Shown here piece by piece: positions 28,385-37,111 of a stretch of 64,000 bases of DNA. This DNA is from Terasakiella magnetica. Its GTDB lineage: Bacteria > Pseudomonadota > Alphaproteobacteria > Rhodospirillales > Magnetospirillaceae. How positions within the stretch are numbered: position 1 is the stretch's first letter; every line of letters starts with the position of its first letter. Under the pieces are notes generated by a model. The model made no database searches, was not told where the DNA came from, and worked only from the letters and a program-made list of their open reading frames with translations. The stretch spans positions 1-64,000 of the forward strand of contig CACVCF010000146.1 of NCBI GenBank assembly GCA_902729415.1, in the 5' to 3' direction. Made by a program: the position numbers and the translations under genes.

Positions 28385-29785
28385 TCAGGTACCTGTGAGG
28401 TCAGCTTCCGAGCAAACCCGGTCGCGACCGCTGCTCTTGCCGATGTAGAGGGCCTGATCCGCGCGGTTCAGCAATTGGTCGATATCGTCAGATGGTCCGA
28501 GGGTAGCGACACCTATGCTGACAGTCTGTCGCCGGCCAGTGTCGAAGTCATGATCGCGCACCGCCTGGCGGATACGTTCAGCAAGGATCAGGGCCTGATC
28601 TAGGTGGGAATCCGGGCATAGTACCACAAGTTCCTCGCCACCCCAGCGGGCCGGCAGGTCGATGGCTCGCACCGAGCGGCGAACGAGATCCGCCATGGCG
28701 ATCAGGACCTTGTCTCCGACCAGATGCCCGAATTCATCGTTTATCCGTTTGAAGTGATCGACGTCGATCATGATCAGCGACAGCCCCTGTCCCAGGCGGC
28801 GGGCCCTGGCTAATTCGATGGGAAACTGCAGGTTCAATCGGGTCCGGTTGGGCAGGTTGGTCAGGTTGTCGGTCTGGGAGAGCCGGTCCAGTTCCTGGCT
28901 CAGCTTGCGCATCCGCCATCCCCAATAGGCCACTATTGCCAGGACAGCGCTCAGGCCCAGTGCAATCTTGATGGTCAGGGCATAGTCAATGCCAGTCTGG
29001 ACTTGAATTGCGACGTGCTGGTTGATGATCTGGCCCCGTTCGGTGGGGGTGATCGTGGCGATGGCCTTGTTCAGGATATCGCGCAGCCTCGGCCGGTCGC
29101 GGAGGACGCCGATACGCAGATTGTTTGAGTAATTTGGCATCTGGCCGGCAATTTTGAGATTGAACAGCCCTTCCTTCCGGATGGTGTAGGCCGCGACAAT
29201 CAGCGAGCGCAGGGTCATCGATGCCTGCCTCGTCGAGACCATATCGATGGCCGACTTCTCACTGTCAGTGATGATTACGCGCAGATTTGGATAGTCTCGA
29301 CGGATACGTTCTTCCATCGAGGTGCCGCTAGGCAGGGCGATACTTTCCCCGCTCAGGATCGCCGGATCAATGATGAAAGGATGTTCCTCGCGGGTGATGA
29401 AGACGTTGCTGTCGGTGAACAGGGGATCGGTGAACAAGAGCCACTCGTCCCGCTTCGGAGTCTGGTTGAGAAAACTCAGCAAGGTGCACTGACCGGCTTT
29501 GGAGGTGGCGATGCTTTCATCCCAATCCGTGGTCGGCACCAACTCCAGGCTCAACCCCGCCCGGCCGGTCACCAGTCGAAGTAGGTCGGCAGCGATGCCT
29601 TGATGCTGCCCTGCCGGTGAAATAATCTCGAATGGCTCCCAGTCCGGATCAACGCAAAAACTCACCTTTCCCAGCGAAGCCGCATAGGCGCGGTCGCTAT
29701 CGGTCAACTCGGCAGCCCCCGCCGACCACGCTGCCGTGCAAAGCAGCAAGACCACAAGCCAGGTGATGGACGAGAGCGAGCGCAT
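28385..29785 (-). CDS. Diguanylate cyclase with periplasmic SBP_bac_3-type sensor
   Basis: 466 aa. A signal peptide (~1-24), a solute-binding type 3 domain (KVSFCVDPDWEPFEI, LLRLVTGRAGLSLELVPT, LFTDPLFTDSNVFITRE, SGTSMEERIRRDYPNL), a membrane helix (~270-290), then GGDEF: DNLTNLPNRTRL, DVDHFKRINDEFGH and the active site as GGEEL in ARWGGEELVVLCP. The final Leu is a tolerated variant. It should make cyclic di-GMP in response to a bound small molecule. It lies 5 bp after the porin gene and is probably co-transcribed. Confidence 0.93.
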   Translation of the reverse strand: MRSLSSITWLVVLLLCTAAWSAGAAELTDSDRAYAASLGKVSFCVDPDWEPFEIISPAGQHQGIAADLLRLVTGRAGLSLELVPTTDWDESIATSKAGQCTLLSFLNQTPKRDEWLLFTDPLFTDSNVFITREEHPFIIDPAILSGESIALPSGTSMEERIRRDYPNLRVIITDSEKSAIDMVSTRQASMTLRSLIVAAYTIRKEGLFNLKIAGQMPNYSNNLRIGVLRDRPRLRDILNKAIATITPTERGQIINQHVAIQVQTGIDYALTIKIALGLSAVLAIVAYWGWRMRKLSQELDRLSQTDNLTNLPNRTRLNLQFPIELARARRLGQGLSLIMIDVDHFKRINDEFGHLVGDKVLIAMADLVRRSVRAIDLPARWGGEELVVLCPDSHLDQALILAERIRQAVRDHDFDTGRRQTVSIGVATLGPSDDIDQLLNRADQALYIGKSSGRDRVCSEADLTGT

Positions 29786-29790
29786 GGGCG

Positions 29791-31152
29791 TCAGTATCCG
29801 TATTTCACCACGCCCAGCACCCGCGAGGCGGTTCCGGTTCCGGTTGGGCTGGCGGTGAATGCCTCGTAGCCATATTCGATGCCGACATCCATGGGGGCGA
29901 TTGGGCTGTAGACGATATTGCCATGGACCGAAGCCAGGCTGCGAATGCCCAAGCCATTGGTGCCGATATTCCGGCTGGCGTTGGCAAATTGGTCATAGCC
30001 GACCGCTAGGGTCGAGCGCAGCTTCGGATTCCAATAATGCTTGTAAGCCAAGGAACCGCCAAAGGCATCGAAGGTCTGAAACGACCTCTTGACTACGGCT
30101 GCGGAAAGCCCGGTCCCCTGGTTGAGGGCGCCTCCCACGCCGGTTCCATCCACCGTCTGAAGGGTCAGGATGTCGTCACCGAAGGTCTTGATACTCACGC
30201 CGCCGAGAAAGCCCCAGACGATCTGGTCGGCCTTGTCGCCAGTCCCGGTGTCTGACCGCAGATAGCGGACCATGCCGCCAAGCGCATAATGCCCCCAAGA
30301 TTGCCCGGCCGTGTATTTGAGCACAAGATCCGGAGCGGTATTGATCGCCGAAGGGGCGGAATAGTCGGACGTCGGCACTTCGGCGGCCATGTCCAATTTG
30401 TCCCGATCGCCGGTCTGAATGGAATATCGAACCTGGGGACGGCGCAGCCAGCTGTAACCGACCGATCCCCCCGCCGATAGCAGGTCCGGCAGGCTGTCCA
30501 TGTCCATGAAAGTTGACCAGGTCTGCCCGGCCAGCCAATCGGCATTGGCGATATACGCATGACGAAGCCTGAATGTGGGCGAGGCATCTGTCCCCAGATC
30601 GAATTCAAGGAACGATTTCATGTCACCGATTTCGGTGTGGCTCAACGTCCCGAAATTAAACCGCGAACCCGAAATGGATCCGTTCAGAGCGCCATTGCGG
30701 TTTGCTTTCGCAGTGCCGCGGGCCGGGATGGCGGTGGCGTCGTCCGTTCGTCCTCCCTGGGTCGATTGAACGTCATCCCAAACCTCGGCACGGATAGCTC
30801 CTCCAAACTTGACGGCGGTGCTGGTCCCAGGGACCGGGATGTAGCCTTTCGGCCAGGCTGGCTGCTCCTGTGCTTCGGGGGACGCCGGAGCGGCGGTGTT
30901 TGTAGGATGGGTGGACTGGGCGGCTGACGAAGTCGCGGTGGAGACTGTTGTATTCGGGGTGCGAGGGGCAGGTTGGCCGCGTTCTGCCTGCAGTTGTACC
31001 TGGATGCGGGATAGGGATTCCTGCAACAACCGAACCTGATCTTCCAAATCAGAAATTCGGTCTGCCTTTACCGGTTCTGCATGAATTCCAATTGCGGTTG
31101 CAAGCATCAGTATGGAGAGTTTCCGCACCTGAGCCAAAGACAGAAGCCGCAT
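29791..31152 (-). CDS. DcaP-like trimeric outer-membrane porin
   Basis: 453 aa. Signal peptide (~1-30), then a short coiled coil (DRISDLEDQVRLLQESL) and a Pro/Ala/Thr linker. The beta-barrel opens with the DcaP marker GYIPVPGTSTAVKFGGAIRAE and alternates amphipathic strands to an aromatic C-terminus (GVVKYGY). DcaP porins take up negatively charged organic acids through the outer membrane. Co-transcription with a binding-domain cyclase suggests uptake and sensing of the same solute. Divergent from ohr. Confidence 0.88.
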   Translation of the reverse strand: MRLLSLAQVRKLSILMLATAIGIHAEPVKADRISDLEDQVRLLQESLSRIQVQLQAERGQPAPRTPNTTVSTATSSAAQSTHPTNTAAPASPEAQEQPAWPKGYIPVPGTSTAVKFGGAIRAEVWDDVQSTQGGRTDDATAIPARGTAKANRNGALNGSISGSRFNFGTLSHTEIGDMKSFLEFDLGTDASPTFRLRHAYIANADWLAGQTWSTFMDMDSLPDLLSAGGSVGYSWLRRPQVRYSIQTGDRDKLDMAAEVPTSDYSAPSAINTAPDLVLKYTAGQSWGHYALGGMVRYLRSDTGTGDKADQIVWGFLGGVSIKTFGDDILTLQTVDGTGVGGALNQGTGLSAAVVKRSFQTFDAFGGSLAYKHYWNPKLRSTLAVGYDQFANASRNIGTNGLGIRSLASVHGNIVYSPIAPMDVGIEYGYEAFTASPTGTGTASRVLGVVKYGY

Positions 31153-31345
31153 TTTTTCACCCCATGGCCGCTACCGCCCATAGCTCAGGCAGCACTTGCG
31201 CTTGAGGAGGTGCCATACTTTGGTGTGGAGGCATATAAACAAAATGTAACAATCTTTTCGGCTGCCCTCATTGTTATACCTCTAAAGGGCAAGAGTCACC
31301 TTGTCGGTGACGTCTCATGTGCCGCACAACCCAGGAGAACTAAGC

Positions 31346-31774
31346 ATGGTGACGAAGTTGGAAAAGATTCTCTATACCGCGAAGGCCCACACAACCGGCG
31401 GCCGTGACGGCCGCTCGGTCAGCGATGACGGTCTGCTCAACGTCAAGCTAAGCCCCCCCAAGGCGATGGGCGGCGCCGGTGACGCCACCAATCCCGAGCA
31501 ACTATTCGCCGCCGGTTATTCCGCCTGCTTTATGGGGGCGCTCAAGTTCGTCGCCGGCGGTAAGAAGATCCCCGTGCCCACCGACGCTGCCATCGACGCC
31601 AGCGTGTCCATCGGTCCCATTCCACAAGGGTTCGGCATCTCCGCGCAGTTGGTTATCAGCCTGCCAGGCATGGACCGCCAAGTCGCCCAGGAACTGTTGG
31701 AGGCGGCTCACCAAGTCTGCCCCTATTCCAACGCCACTCGCGGTAACATCGACGTCGTACTTATCCTCGCCTAA
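31346..31774 (+). CDS. ohr: Organic hydroperoxide resistance protein (Ohr/OsmC family)
   Basis: 142 aa from MVTKLEKILYTAKAH; the ATG at 31346 has AGGAGA upstream, so a longer frame from 31301 is rejected. Peroxidatic Cys61 (AAGYSACFMGAL) and resolving Cys125 (HQVCPYSNATRGN) are in place. Ohr reduces fatty-acid and other organic hydroperoxides with lipoylated proteins as electron donors. No ohrR regulator is adjacent. Confidence 0.95.
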   Translation: MVTKLEKILYTAKAHTTGGRDGRSVSDDGLLNVKLSPPKAMGGAGDATNPEQLFAAGYSACFMGALKFVAGGKKIPVPTDAAIDASVSIGPIPQGFGISAQLVISLPGMDRQVAQELLEAAHQVCPYSNATRGNIDVVLILA

Positions 31775-31788
31775 TCCAGAGTTAGGCG
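31768..31788 (+). terminator. Hairpin at the end of ohr
   Basis: CGCCTAA (31768-31774) overlaps the stop codon and pairs perfectly with TTAGGCG (31782-31788). No T-tract follows, so termination strength is doubtful. Confidence 0.45.
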
Positions 31789-32018
31789 GGCGGTGGGGCG
31801 GTGTGCAACACAACTCACCGCCCTGCCATACGTTCACTGATCGGGGGAGCGGTTGGGCAGAGGCCAAATGTCTTATGTGGGTCATGTAGAGCCCGTCGGC
31901 CCCGGCGCGACAGGCGACCGCAGTACCCCCGGCAGCCGCCAGTCATCGGCAACGTCTGCCATGCTGGCTGTGGATCATGTCCGGCACTTCGAGACCGACG
32001 CCAGGAAGAAGCTCAACG

Positions 32019-32122
32019 TGCCACCCCGAACATCTCCCGCTGCTGGTTCCATTCCACCGGCATGTCGTCCATCAGGTCGGCCAGTTGCACGGACCGCATC
32101 TGCCGGTCGCCGAGCATGGCTT
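32019..32122 (-). pseudogene. Decayed 3' fragment of a KorB-like phage gene (copy A)
   Basis: On the minus strand this reads MLGDRQMRSV then QLADLMDDMPVEWNQQREMFGVA, matching the C-terminus of the intact gene at 34648-35058 (LDGRQPRTLQLADLMDDMPV, then EWDRQRERFGVAK). Upstream of it the frame is closed by a stop. Nothing else of that gene remains. The rest of 31789-32430 holds no supported gene. Confidence 0.7.
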
Positions 32123-32430
32123 ACACCCCGGCCGCCATCACGCTGCACGGGCAAGACGCTGTCTGACCTCCTTGACGAGGGTCCGCACATGATCGACGGA
32201 AAGGCGATCCCGCAGCAGAAAGGTATGCATTGTTGGATCGTCGAGGAGATCGTCCAGCGACGGCTCCCATATCCACCGATCAAGCCCGAAGTCTTGCGCC
32301 CGCATTTGCCCCTCACAAGGTCTGCTATTCTCGACGACGGCTGATGTCTACACCGCCTCCGCCTATCCGTCCGTGAACAATTGCATACAATGACCACCCA
32401 GCCGGCAAAGGCAGGATGGCCAATCACAAT

Positions 32431-32676
32431 TCAGTTTTCGGCCTTCGGCACGGACCCCAGACGCTGCAGAAACTCAGGCTCGTCATAATCGCCCATTTCA
32501 GGGTCGGCGGTCTGACGGACAACGTCCACGCCGGCAACGCTGCCACCCTCCATCATGCGGCTGGCACGTTGCAGGGCCTGTGGCTCGGTCTTGTAGGAAA
32601 TGGGCGGTTGAGGCTTCAGTCCACCTCTTTTGCCGAGGATGTACGGCTGGCAGATAAATAGGGTTTCGAGGGCCAT
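32431..32676 (-). CDS. Small conserved-looking protein of unknown function
   Basis: 81 aa from MALETLFICQPYILGKRG, with AGGAAT upstream; the frame is open further up but without a ribosome site. The protein has regular coding character (PPISYKTEPQALQRASRMME, VAGVDVVRQTADPEMGDYDE). It may be a small accessory gene left by a mobile element, as it sits between two decayed phage-gene fragments. No known family. Confidence 0.6.
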   Translation of the reverse strand: MALETLFICQPYILGKRGGLKPQPPISYKTEPQALQRASRMMEGGSVAGVDVVRQTADPEMGDYDEPEFLQRLGSVPKAEN

Positions 32677-32770
32677 GGCGGTATTCCTGCGGCAAGGGAG
32701 ACTGCTGCAGAATGTTTCCATTATGTTCCTATGTCAATATGCATGGCCTCGCCGGGATTCGCGCCCCCGG

Positions 32771-32850
32771 TCACCGCGCCGTGATCCCGTACCTTTCCCG
32801 CTGCTGGCCCAATTCAACCGGCATGTCGTCCACCAGGTTGGAAAGCTAGA
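32771..32850 (-). pseudogene. Decayed 3' fragment of a KorB-like phage gene (copy B)
   Basis: The minus strand reads LSNLVDDMPVELGQQRERYG then ITAR and a stop, again matching the end of the 34648-35058 gene product. DNA match is clear over CGGCATGTCGTCCACCAGGT. The upstream part is absent. This is the second relic within 2.7 kb of the intact copy. Confidence 0.7.
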
Positions 32851-32922
32851 ATGTACGCGGCCTGGTGGCCACAGAGAGTTCTTTTGAATGAGTTTCGGAA
32901 GAACCTAGTTGGGATTCTCCCT

Positions 32923-34206
32923 TCACCGCAGCATCCACTCCTGGATCAGGAAGACCCCAGCCCCTGCCAGATAGCCGACCAGCGCTAACCCGCTGATTTT
33001 CCGCACGTACCAGAAGAAGTGAATCTTCTCCAGACCCATGGCGGCGACCCCGGCTGCCGACCCGATGATGAGGATCGAGCCACCGGTGCCTGCGCAATAG
33101 GCGAGAAACTCCCACATGAAGTGATCCGAAGGGTATTGCGTCAAGCTGTACATGCCCATGGCCGCCGCTACCAGTGGCACGTTATCGACGATGGCGCTAG
33201 CCACCCCGATGATGAGTACGATCACATCCAGCCGCCCCACCACTCGGTCCAGCCATTGGGCCAGGGCGGTCAGGATGTGAGTGTGCTCCAACGTGGCCAC
33301 CGCGAGAAGGATGCCAACGAAAAACACGATGGAGCTCATGTCGATCTTGCTCAGGGCATGGGTCAGGGTCAGGCGCTGCTTGAAGACATCCTCCTTGTTG
33401 CGATGGAGCAGGTCGCCCACCAGCCAGAGGATACCCAGGCCGAACAGGATGCCGAGGAACGGGGGCAGATGGGTGATGGTCTTGAACGCCGGCACCGCAA
33501 CCAGGATTCCCAGGCCGAGGAAGAACATCAGGTTGCGTTCGAACTCGGTGGTACGGATGCCGGGATCGCTTTCTACCACCTCCCTCGACACCACATCGCG
33601 TCCTCGCAGGACATAGGCGGTGATGCCCAGGGGAACCACCATGCTGACCGCCGAAGGAAGGAACACACCCGTCATGATGGCCAGGGTGGTGATCTGCCCG
33701 CCGATCCACAGCATGGTGGTAGTCACGTCGCCGATGGGCGACCAGGCCCCGCCGGAATTGGCGGCGATGACGATGATACCGGCGAAGAAAAGCCGGTCCT
33801 CGTGTTTGGCCAGAAGTTTGCGCATCAGAGAAATCATGACGATGGTGGTCGTCAGGTTATCGAGAATGGCACTGAGGAAGAAGGCGACGATGCCGACCAG
33901 CCACAACAGCGTCGGCAGCTTGGCCGTCCTGATGCGCCGGGTGACGATCTCGAATCCGTTGTGAGCATCAACCACCTCGACGATGGTCATTGCCCCCATC
34001 AGGAAGAAGATAATCTGTGCGGTCCCCATCACCGACTCGCCCAGTTGCCTTCCCACCTCGTCTGGATCACCGAATGATACTGCGTAGACGGTCCACAGCA
34101 GTCCGGCTCCCACCAGGGCAGAAGCCGCCTTGTTGATCTTGATCGGGTGTTCCAGGGCGATTGCCGCATAGGCGATAACAAAAATGGCGACGAGCGCAGT
34201 CAGCAT
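32923..34206 (-). CDS. nhaD: NhaD-type sodium/proton antiporter
   Basis: 427 aa from MLTALVAIFVIAYAAIAL; ATG 34206 has GGAGGG upstream. Eleven or more membrane helices are visible. Ion-transporter-superfamily motifs include SAILDNLTTTIVMISLM, VIAANSGGAWSPIGDVTTTM and VASAIVDNVPLVAAAMGM, with the conserved Asp residues of the two half-helices. NhaD exchanges Na+ (or Li+) for protons at the inner membrane, giving salt and alkali tolerance. It lies between phage-gene relics and the prophage, so it may have travelled with a mobile element. Confidence 0.93.
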   Translation of the reverse strand: MLTALVAIFVIAYAAIALEHPIKINKAASALVGAGLLWTVYAVSFGDPDEVGRQLGESVMGTAQIIFFLMGAMTIVEVVDAHNGFEIVTRRIRTAKLPTLLWLVGIVAFFLSAILDNLTTTIVMISLMRKLLAKHEDRLFFAGIIVIAANSGGAWSPIGDVTTTMLWIGGQITTLAIMTGVFLPSAVSMVVPLGITAYVLRGRDVVSREVVESDPGIRTTEFERNLMFFLGLGILVAVPAFKTITHLPPFLGILFGLGILWLVGDLLHRNKEDVFKQRLTLTHALSKIDMSSIVFFVGILLAVATLEHTHILTALAQWLDRVVGRLDVIVLIIGVASAIVDNVPLVAAAMGMYSLTQYPSDHFMWEFLAYCAGTGGSILIIGSAAGVAAMGLEKIHFFWYVRKISGLALVGYLAGAGVFLIQEWMLR

Positions 34207-34647
34207 TTCGTGGTCCCTCCGTGAAGTCGCCAGCATCTTGATGCTGCGGAAGAGCGCGACCAGAACGAAGGGGGGGTGATTGGCGGCGTGAGGAGGTGGC
34301 CCATGGGCATGAAAATCCCGTGCGGCGGCCCGACCTGCACGAAACCTGCCTACATGTTAACGGTCAATGTGTAGGCACCCTCAAACACGCTATACATCAC
34401 AAACAGGTTTCGCAACCTGTGAAGTCTGTTCCAAGTATGGCTGCATGAGGTAGACTGTCCGTGTCTGCGATAGAAACGAAGCAAAAACCGCAGATGTGCC
34501 AATGCCTGGGAGGCAATAGTGCACCGCCCCTGCGTCACGACTTTCCCAGTGATGCGGGGGCATGCGTTTCCCGATAAAATCAATGAATCTCGAATCCTCT
34601 CATTGCCCGCCATATTGCAAAAAATGACTGCAGCGCTAGTGCGCAAT
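34207..34647. other. Gap between nhaD and the prophage left edge
   Basis: About 440 bp, with a moderately AT-rich middle. It should carry the nhaD promoter and probably the left attachment site of the prophage, since the recombination operon ends at 34648. I cannot identify the att core. No gene is supported. Confidence 0.4.
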
Positions 34648-35058
34648 TCATGTTTGCCGCTTCGCCACCCCGAACCTTTCCCGCTGCCGGTCCCATTCAA
34701 CCGGCATGTCGTCCATCAGGTCGGCCAATTGCAGGGTACGGGGCTGACGACCGTCTAGAATGGTTTCGACGATATCGGGGGCCAGCAAGGTCAGGCGGTA
34801 GATTCGGGTCATGTAGGATGGGCTGATCTTCTCGGCTTCAGACAACTCGTTCAGGGATGCCACCTGCCCGGATTCCAGCATGCGCTTCCAGCGATGGGCG
34901 CGGGCCAGCGCCTTCAGCAGCGTGTCGTCGGGAGTGGGTTTGGCGCGCACCGGAACACCGTGGCCCTCTGGCACGATCACCAGCTTGCGGCCGCCATATC
35001 GCCGCAGGGTCAGCGGGACGCGGATGGTCAGGGTGTTGATGCTGACGTCGGCGGTCAT
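34648..35058 (-). CDS. KorB/ParB-type HTH protein at the prophage left edge
   Basis: 136 aa. The N-terminus is basic and beta-rich (TIRVPLTLRRYGGRKLVIVP). Residues ~65-110 form a KorB-like helix-turn-helix (SLNELSEAEKISPSYMTRIY, RLTLLAPDIVETIL). It is coupled to the recombinase by ATGA (35055-35058) and is the last gene of the leftward operon. It may direct or regulate recombination. Two fragments of its 3' end lie 1.8-2.7 kb outside the prophage. Confidence 0.75.
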   Translation of the reverse strand: MTADVSINTLTIRVPLTLRRYGGRKLVIVPEGHGVPVRAKPTPDDTLLKALARAHRWKRMLESGQVASLNELSEAEKISPSYMTRIYRLTLLAPDIVETILDGRQPRTLQLADLMDDMPVEWDRQRERFGVAKRQT

Positions 35059-36395
35059 GCCGCGCTCCTGTCGCCTGCCTGGGCGGTGATGTCGGCGATG
35101 ACGCTGGCCAGTCCCTCGGCCCGCAAGCGGATTTCGGCGCCGTCTGGCGCGATGGCTACTTTCTCCACCAGAAGCTGGAGGATGCGGGCCTGCTCGGCCG
35201 GGAACAGCTCGTCCCAGAGTGCCTCGAAGCGATCGAGGGCAGCATGCAGATCGGTCGGCGCCATGGATGGTGCCATCCGTTCGGCCCGCGCCCGGATCTC
35301 GGGGGCGCGCAGCAATGCCCGGACCTGTCCGATGACGGCGGCCTCGATCTCACCGGCGGCGATGCTGCGTACCGGGCAGGACTCATGGCCGGAATGGATT
35401 GCCTTCATGCAGGTATAGTAGCGGTAGAGGCGGCCCTTCTTGCGGGTCGAACTCGGCGTCATGGCCCTTCCACAATGGGCGCAGTGGATCAGCCCCTTCA
35501 GCGGCGCCGGGGTCGAGGATCGCACCGCATTGGCCCGTTTCCTGGGCGCATTGTCGGTCTTCACCGCCATCACCTTGTCCCAGGTGGCGCGGTCGATGAT
35601 GGCGGGATGCTCGCCGGCATGGACTTCGCCCTTGTGGACGGCCTCGCCGAGATAGACTCGGTTGTCGAGCAGCTTGTAGAGGAAGTTCTTGGTGATGGGC
35701 GCGCCGTCGCGGTGCTTGCCGTCCTGGGTGGTCCAGGACTTGGTATGGTGACCGGCGGCGTTCAATTCCTTGACCAGCAGGGTGGCGGAGCCAACCTTGA
35801 GGAAGCGGTCGAAGATATGGCGGACCAGATCGGCCTCGGGCTGGTTGACCACCAGCTTGCGAGCGACCACGTCGTAGCCGAGCGGCGGCACGCCGCCCAT
35901 CCACATGCCCTTGCGCCGGGACGCGGCGAATTTGTCGCGGATGCGCTCGCCGATCACCTCGCGCTCGAACTGGGCGAAGGAGAGCAGGATGTTGAGCGTC
36001 AACCGGCCCATGGACGTGGTGGTGTTGAACGACTGGGTCACCGACACGAAGGTGACGGCGTTGCGGTCGAACACCTCGACCAGCTTGGAGAAATCCATCA
36101 GCGAGCGCGACAGGCGGTCGATCTTGTAGACCACCACCACGTCGACCAGCCCGGCCTCGATGTCGGCCAGCAGGCGCTTCAAGGCGGGACGCTCCAGATT
36201 ACCGCCTGAGAAGCCGCCATCGTCGTAGTGGTCGGGCACCGGCACCCAGCCTTCGGCCCGCTGGCTGGAGATATAGGCCTCGCAGGATTCCCGCTGGGCG
36301 TCGAGGCTATTGAATTCCATCTCAAGCCCCTCTTCCGAGGACTTGCGGGTATAGATGGCGCAACGGACCTTGCGGATCGGCTTGGACGGGATCAT
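35055..36395 (-). CDS. Large serine recombinase (prophage integrase)
   Basis: 446 aa from MIPSKPIRKVRCAIYTRKSS. The resolvase domain holds the catalytic Ser in YTRKSSEEG and the arginine motif YKIDRLSRSL, SFAQFEREVIGERIRDK. The recombinase domain has GGVPPLGYDV, and a zinc ribbon is seen in LIHCAHCGRAMTPS plus a later Cys pair (YYTCMKA, ESCPVRS). A coiled coil follows. Such enzymes integrate phage at short att sites without a tyrosine integrase. ATGA overlaps join it to both neighbours. Confidence 0.95.
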   Translation of the reverse strand: MIPSKPIRKVRCAIYTRKSSEEGLEMEFNSLDAQRESCEAYISSQRAEGWVPVPDHYDDGGFSGGNLERPALKRLLADIEAGLVDVVVVYKIDRLSRSLMDFSKLVEVFDRNAVTFVSVTQSFNTTTSMGRLTLNILLSFAQFEREVIGERIRDKFAASRRKGMWMGGVPPLGYDVVARKLVVNQPEADLVRHIFDRFLKVGSATLLVKELNAAGHHTKSWTTQDGKHRDGAPITKNFLYKLLDNRVYLGEAVHKGEVHAGEHPAIIDRATWDKVMAVKTDNAPRKRANAVRSSTPAPLKGLIHCAHCGRAMTPSSTRKKGRLYRYYTCMKAIHSGHESCPVRSIAAGEIEAAVIGQVRALLRAPEIRARAERMAPSMAPTDLHAALDRFEALWDELFPAEQARILQLLVEKVAIAPDGAEIRLRAEGLASVIADITAQAGDRSAA

Positions 36396-36841
36396 CGGCT
36401 GGTCTCCAGCTTGCCATGCTTGCGCAACCCGAAGAACAGCGGCCCATTCCAGCGGGTGCCGGTGATGGCGCGCGCCACCGCCGACAGGCTCTGGTAGCGG
36501 CGGCCCTGCCATTCGAAGCCGTCGGCCAGGGCGGTCACTTCCTGCATCACTCCCTGCCATTCCCGGATCAGTTTGGTTCCGACGATGGGAGCGGTCATGT
36601 CCTTGGCCTTGGGCTTCTTCTTGCCGTCCAGTTCATCGACCAGATCGTCGAGGCGGCGTTCGGCCTGCACCGACAACCCGCCAAAAGCCAGTTCCTGGAT
36701 CCGGTAGGCCAGTCGCTTGACCAGGAAGGTGCGGTTGTAGGGCGGCGGCTCGGTGCCGGTCAGCTCCCGCCACATCGCCTTTAATTTAGGCGTCGGCAGG
36801 GTGGGCAATTCAGCCACCTGAGTGAGGATCGCGGTTGTCAT
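36392..36841 (-). CDS. DUF2924 domain protein of the recombination module
   Basis: 149 aa. The conserved DUF2924 pattern is visible: LKAMWRELTGTEPPPYNRTF, LVKRLAYRIQELAFGGL, and the end FEWQGRRYQSLSAVARAITG, TRWNGPLFFGL. DUF2924 genes commonly sit next to serine recombinases in alphaproteobacterial prophages; the function is unknown, though the C-terminal part resembles a small DNA-binding fold. Coupled by ATGA on both sides. Confidence 0.88.
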   Translation of the reverse strand: MTTAILTQVAELPTLPTPKLKAMWRELTGTEPPPYNRTFLVKRLAYRIQELAFGGLSVQAERRLDDLVDELDGKKKPKAKDMTAPIVGTKLIREWQGVMQEVTALADGFEWQGRRYQSLSAVARAITGTRWNGPLFFGLRKHGKLETSR

Positions 36842-37041
36842 TTACGGGGTCTCCTGCAATTGCGGTCGGACCCATGGACGCTCTGGTGACCAGTGAAGTC
36901 GACGGAACTGTCTCCGGCGTCAGCAGATAAACGAGTGGACTTCCGCGCCATCAGGCGCATGGCCCCGGTCGCCAGAATCTCGGCGATTTCGTCGAGGCGC
37001 TCGGCGGCAGTCATGTGGTCGGGATGGAGGGCGAGGGACAT
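36838..37041 (-). CDS. Small protein preceding DUF2924
   Basis: 67 aa from MSLALHPDHMTAAERLDEIA; its stop overlaps the DUF2924 start by ATGA (36838-36841), which supports it as real. An amphipathic helix (ERLDEIAEILATGAMRLMAR) precedes a basic tail. No family recognised. Confidence 0.65.
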   Translation of the reverse strand: MSLALHPDHMTAAERLDEIAEILATGAMRLMARKSTRLSADAGDSSVDFTGHQSVHGSDRNCRRPRK

Positions 37042-37111
37042 GGGAGGAGACCTGATTGTGGTGCCTATAACTCCCTGTACCGGCGCAACCTCCATTTCGT
37101 CCCAGGGGGGG

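Noticed and set aside
32160-32430. Short frames in both directions between the relics
   Set aside because: No ribosome site, no recognisable family, and probably decayed mobile-element DNA.
34350-34700. 116-aa frame upstream of nhaD
   Set aside because: Overlaps the end of the KorB-like gene in another frame and has no coding character.
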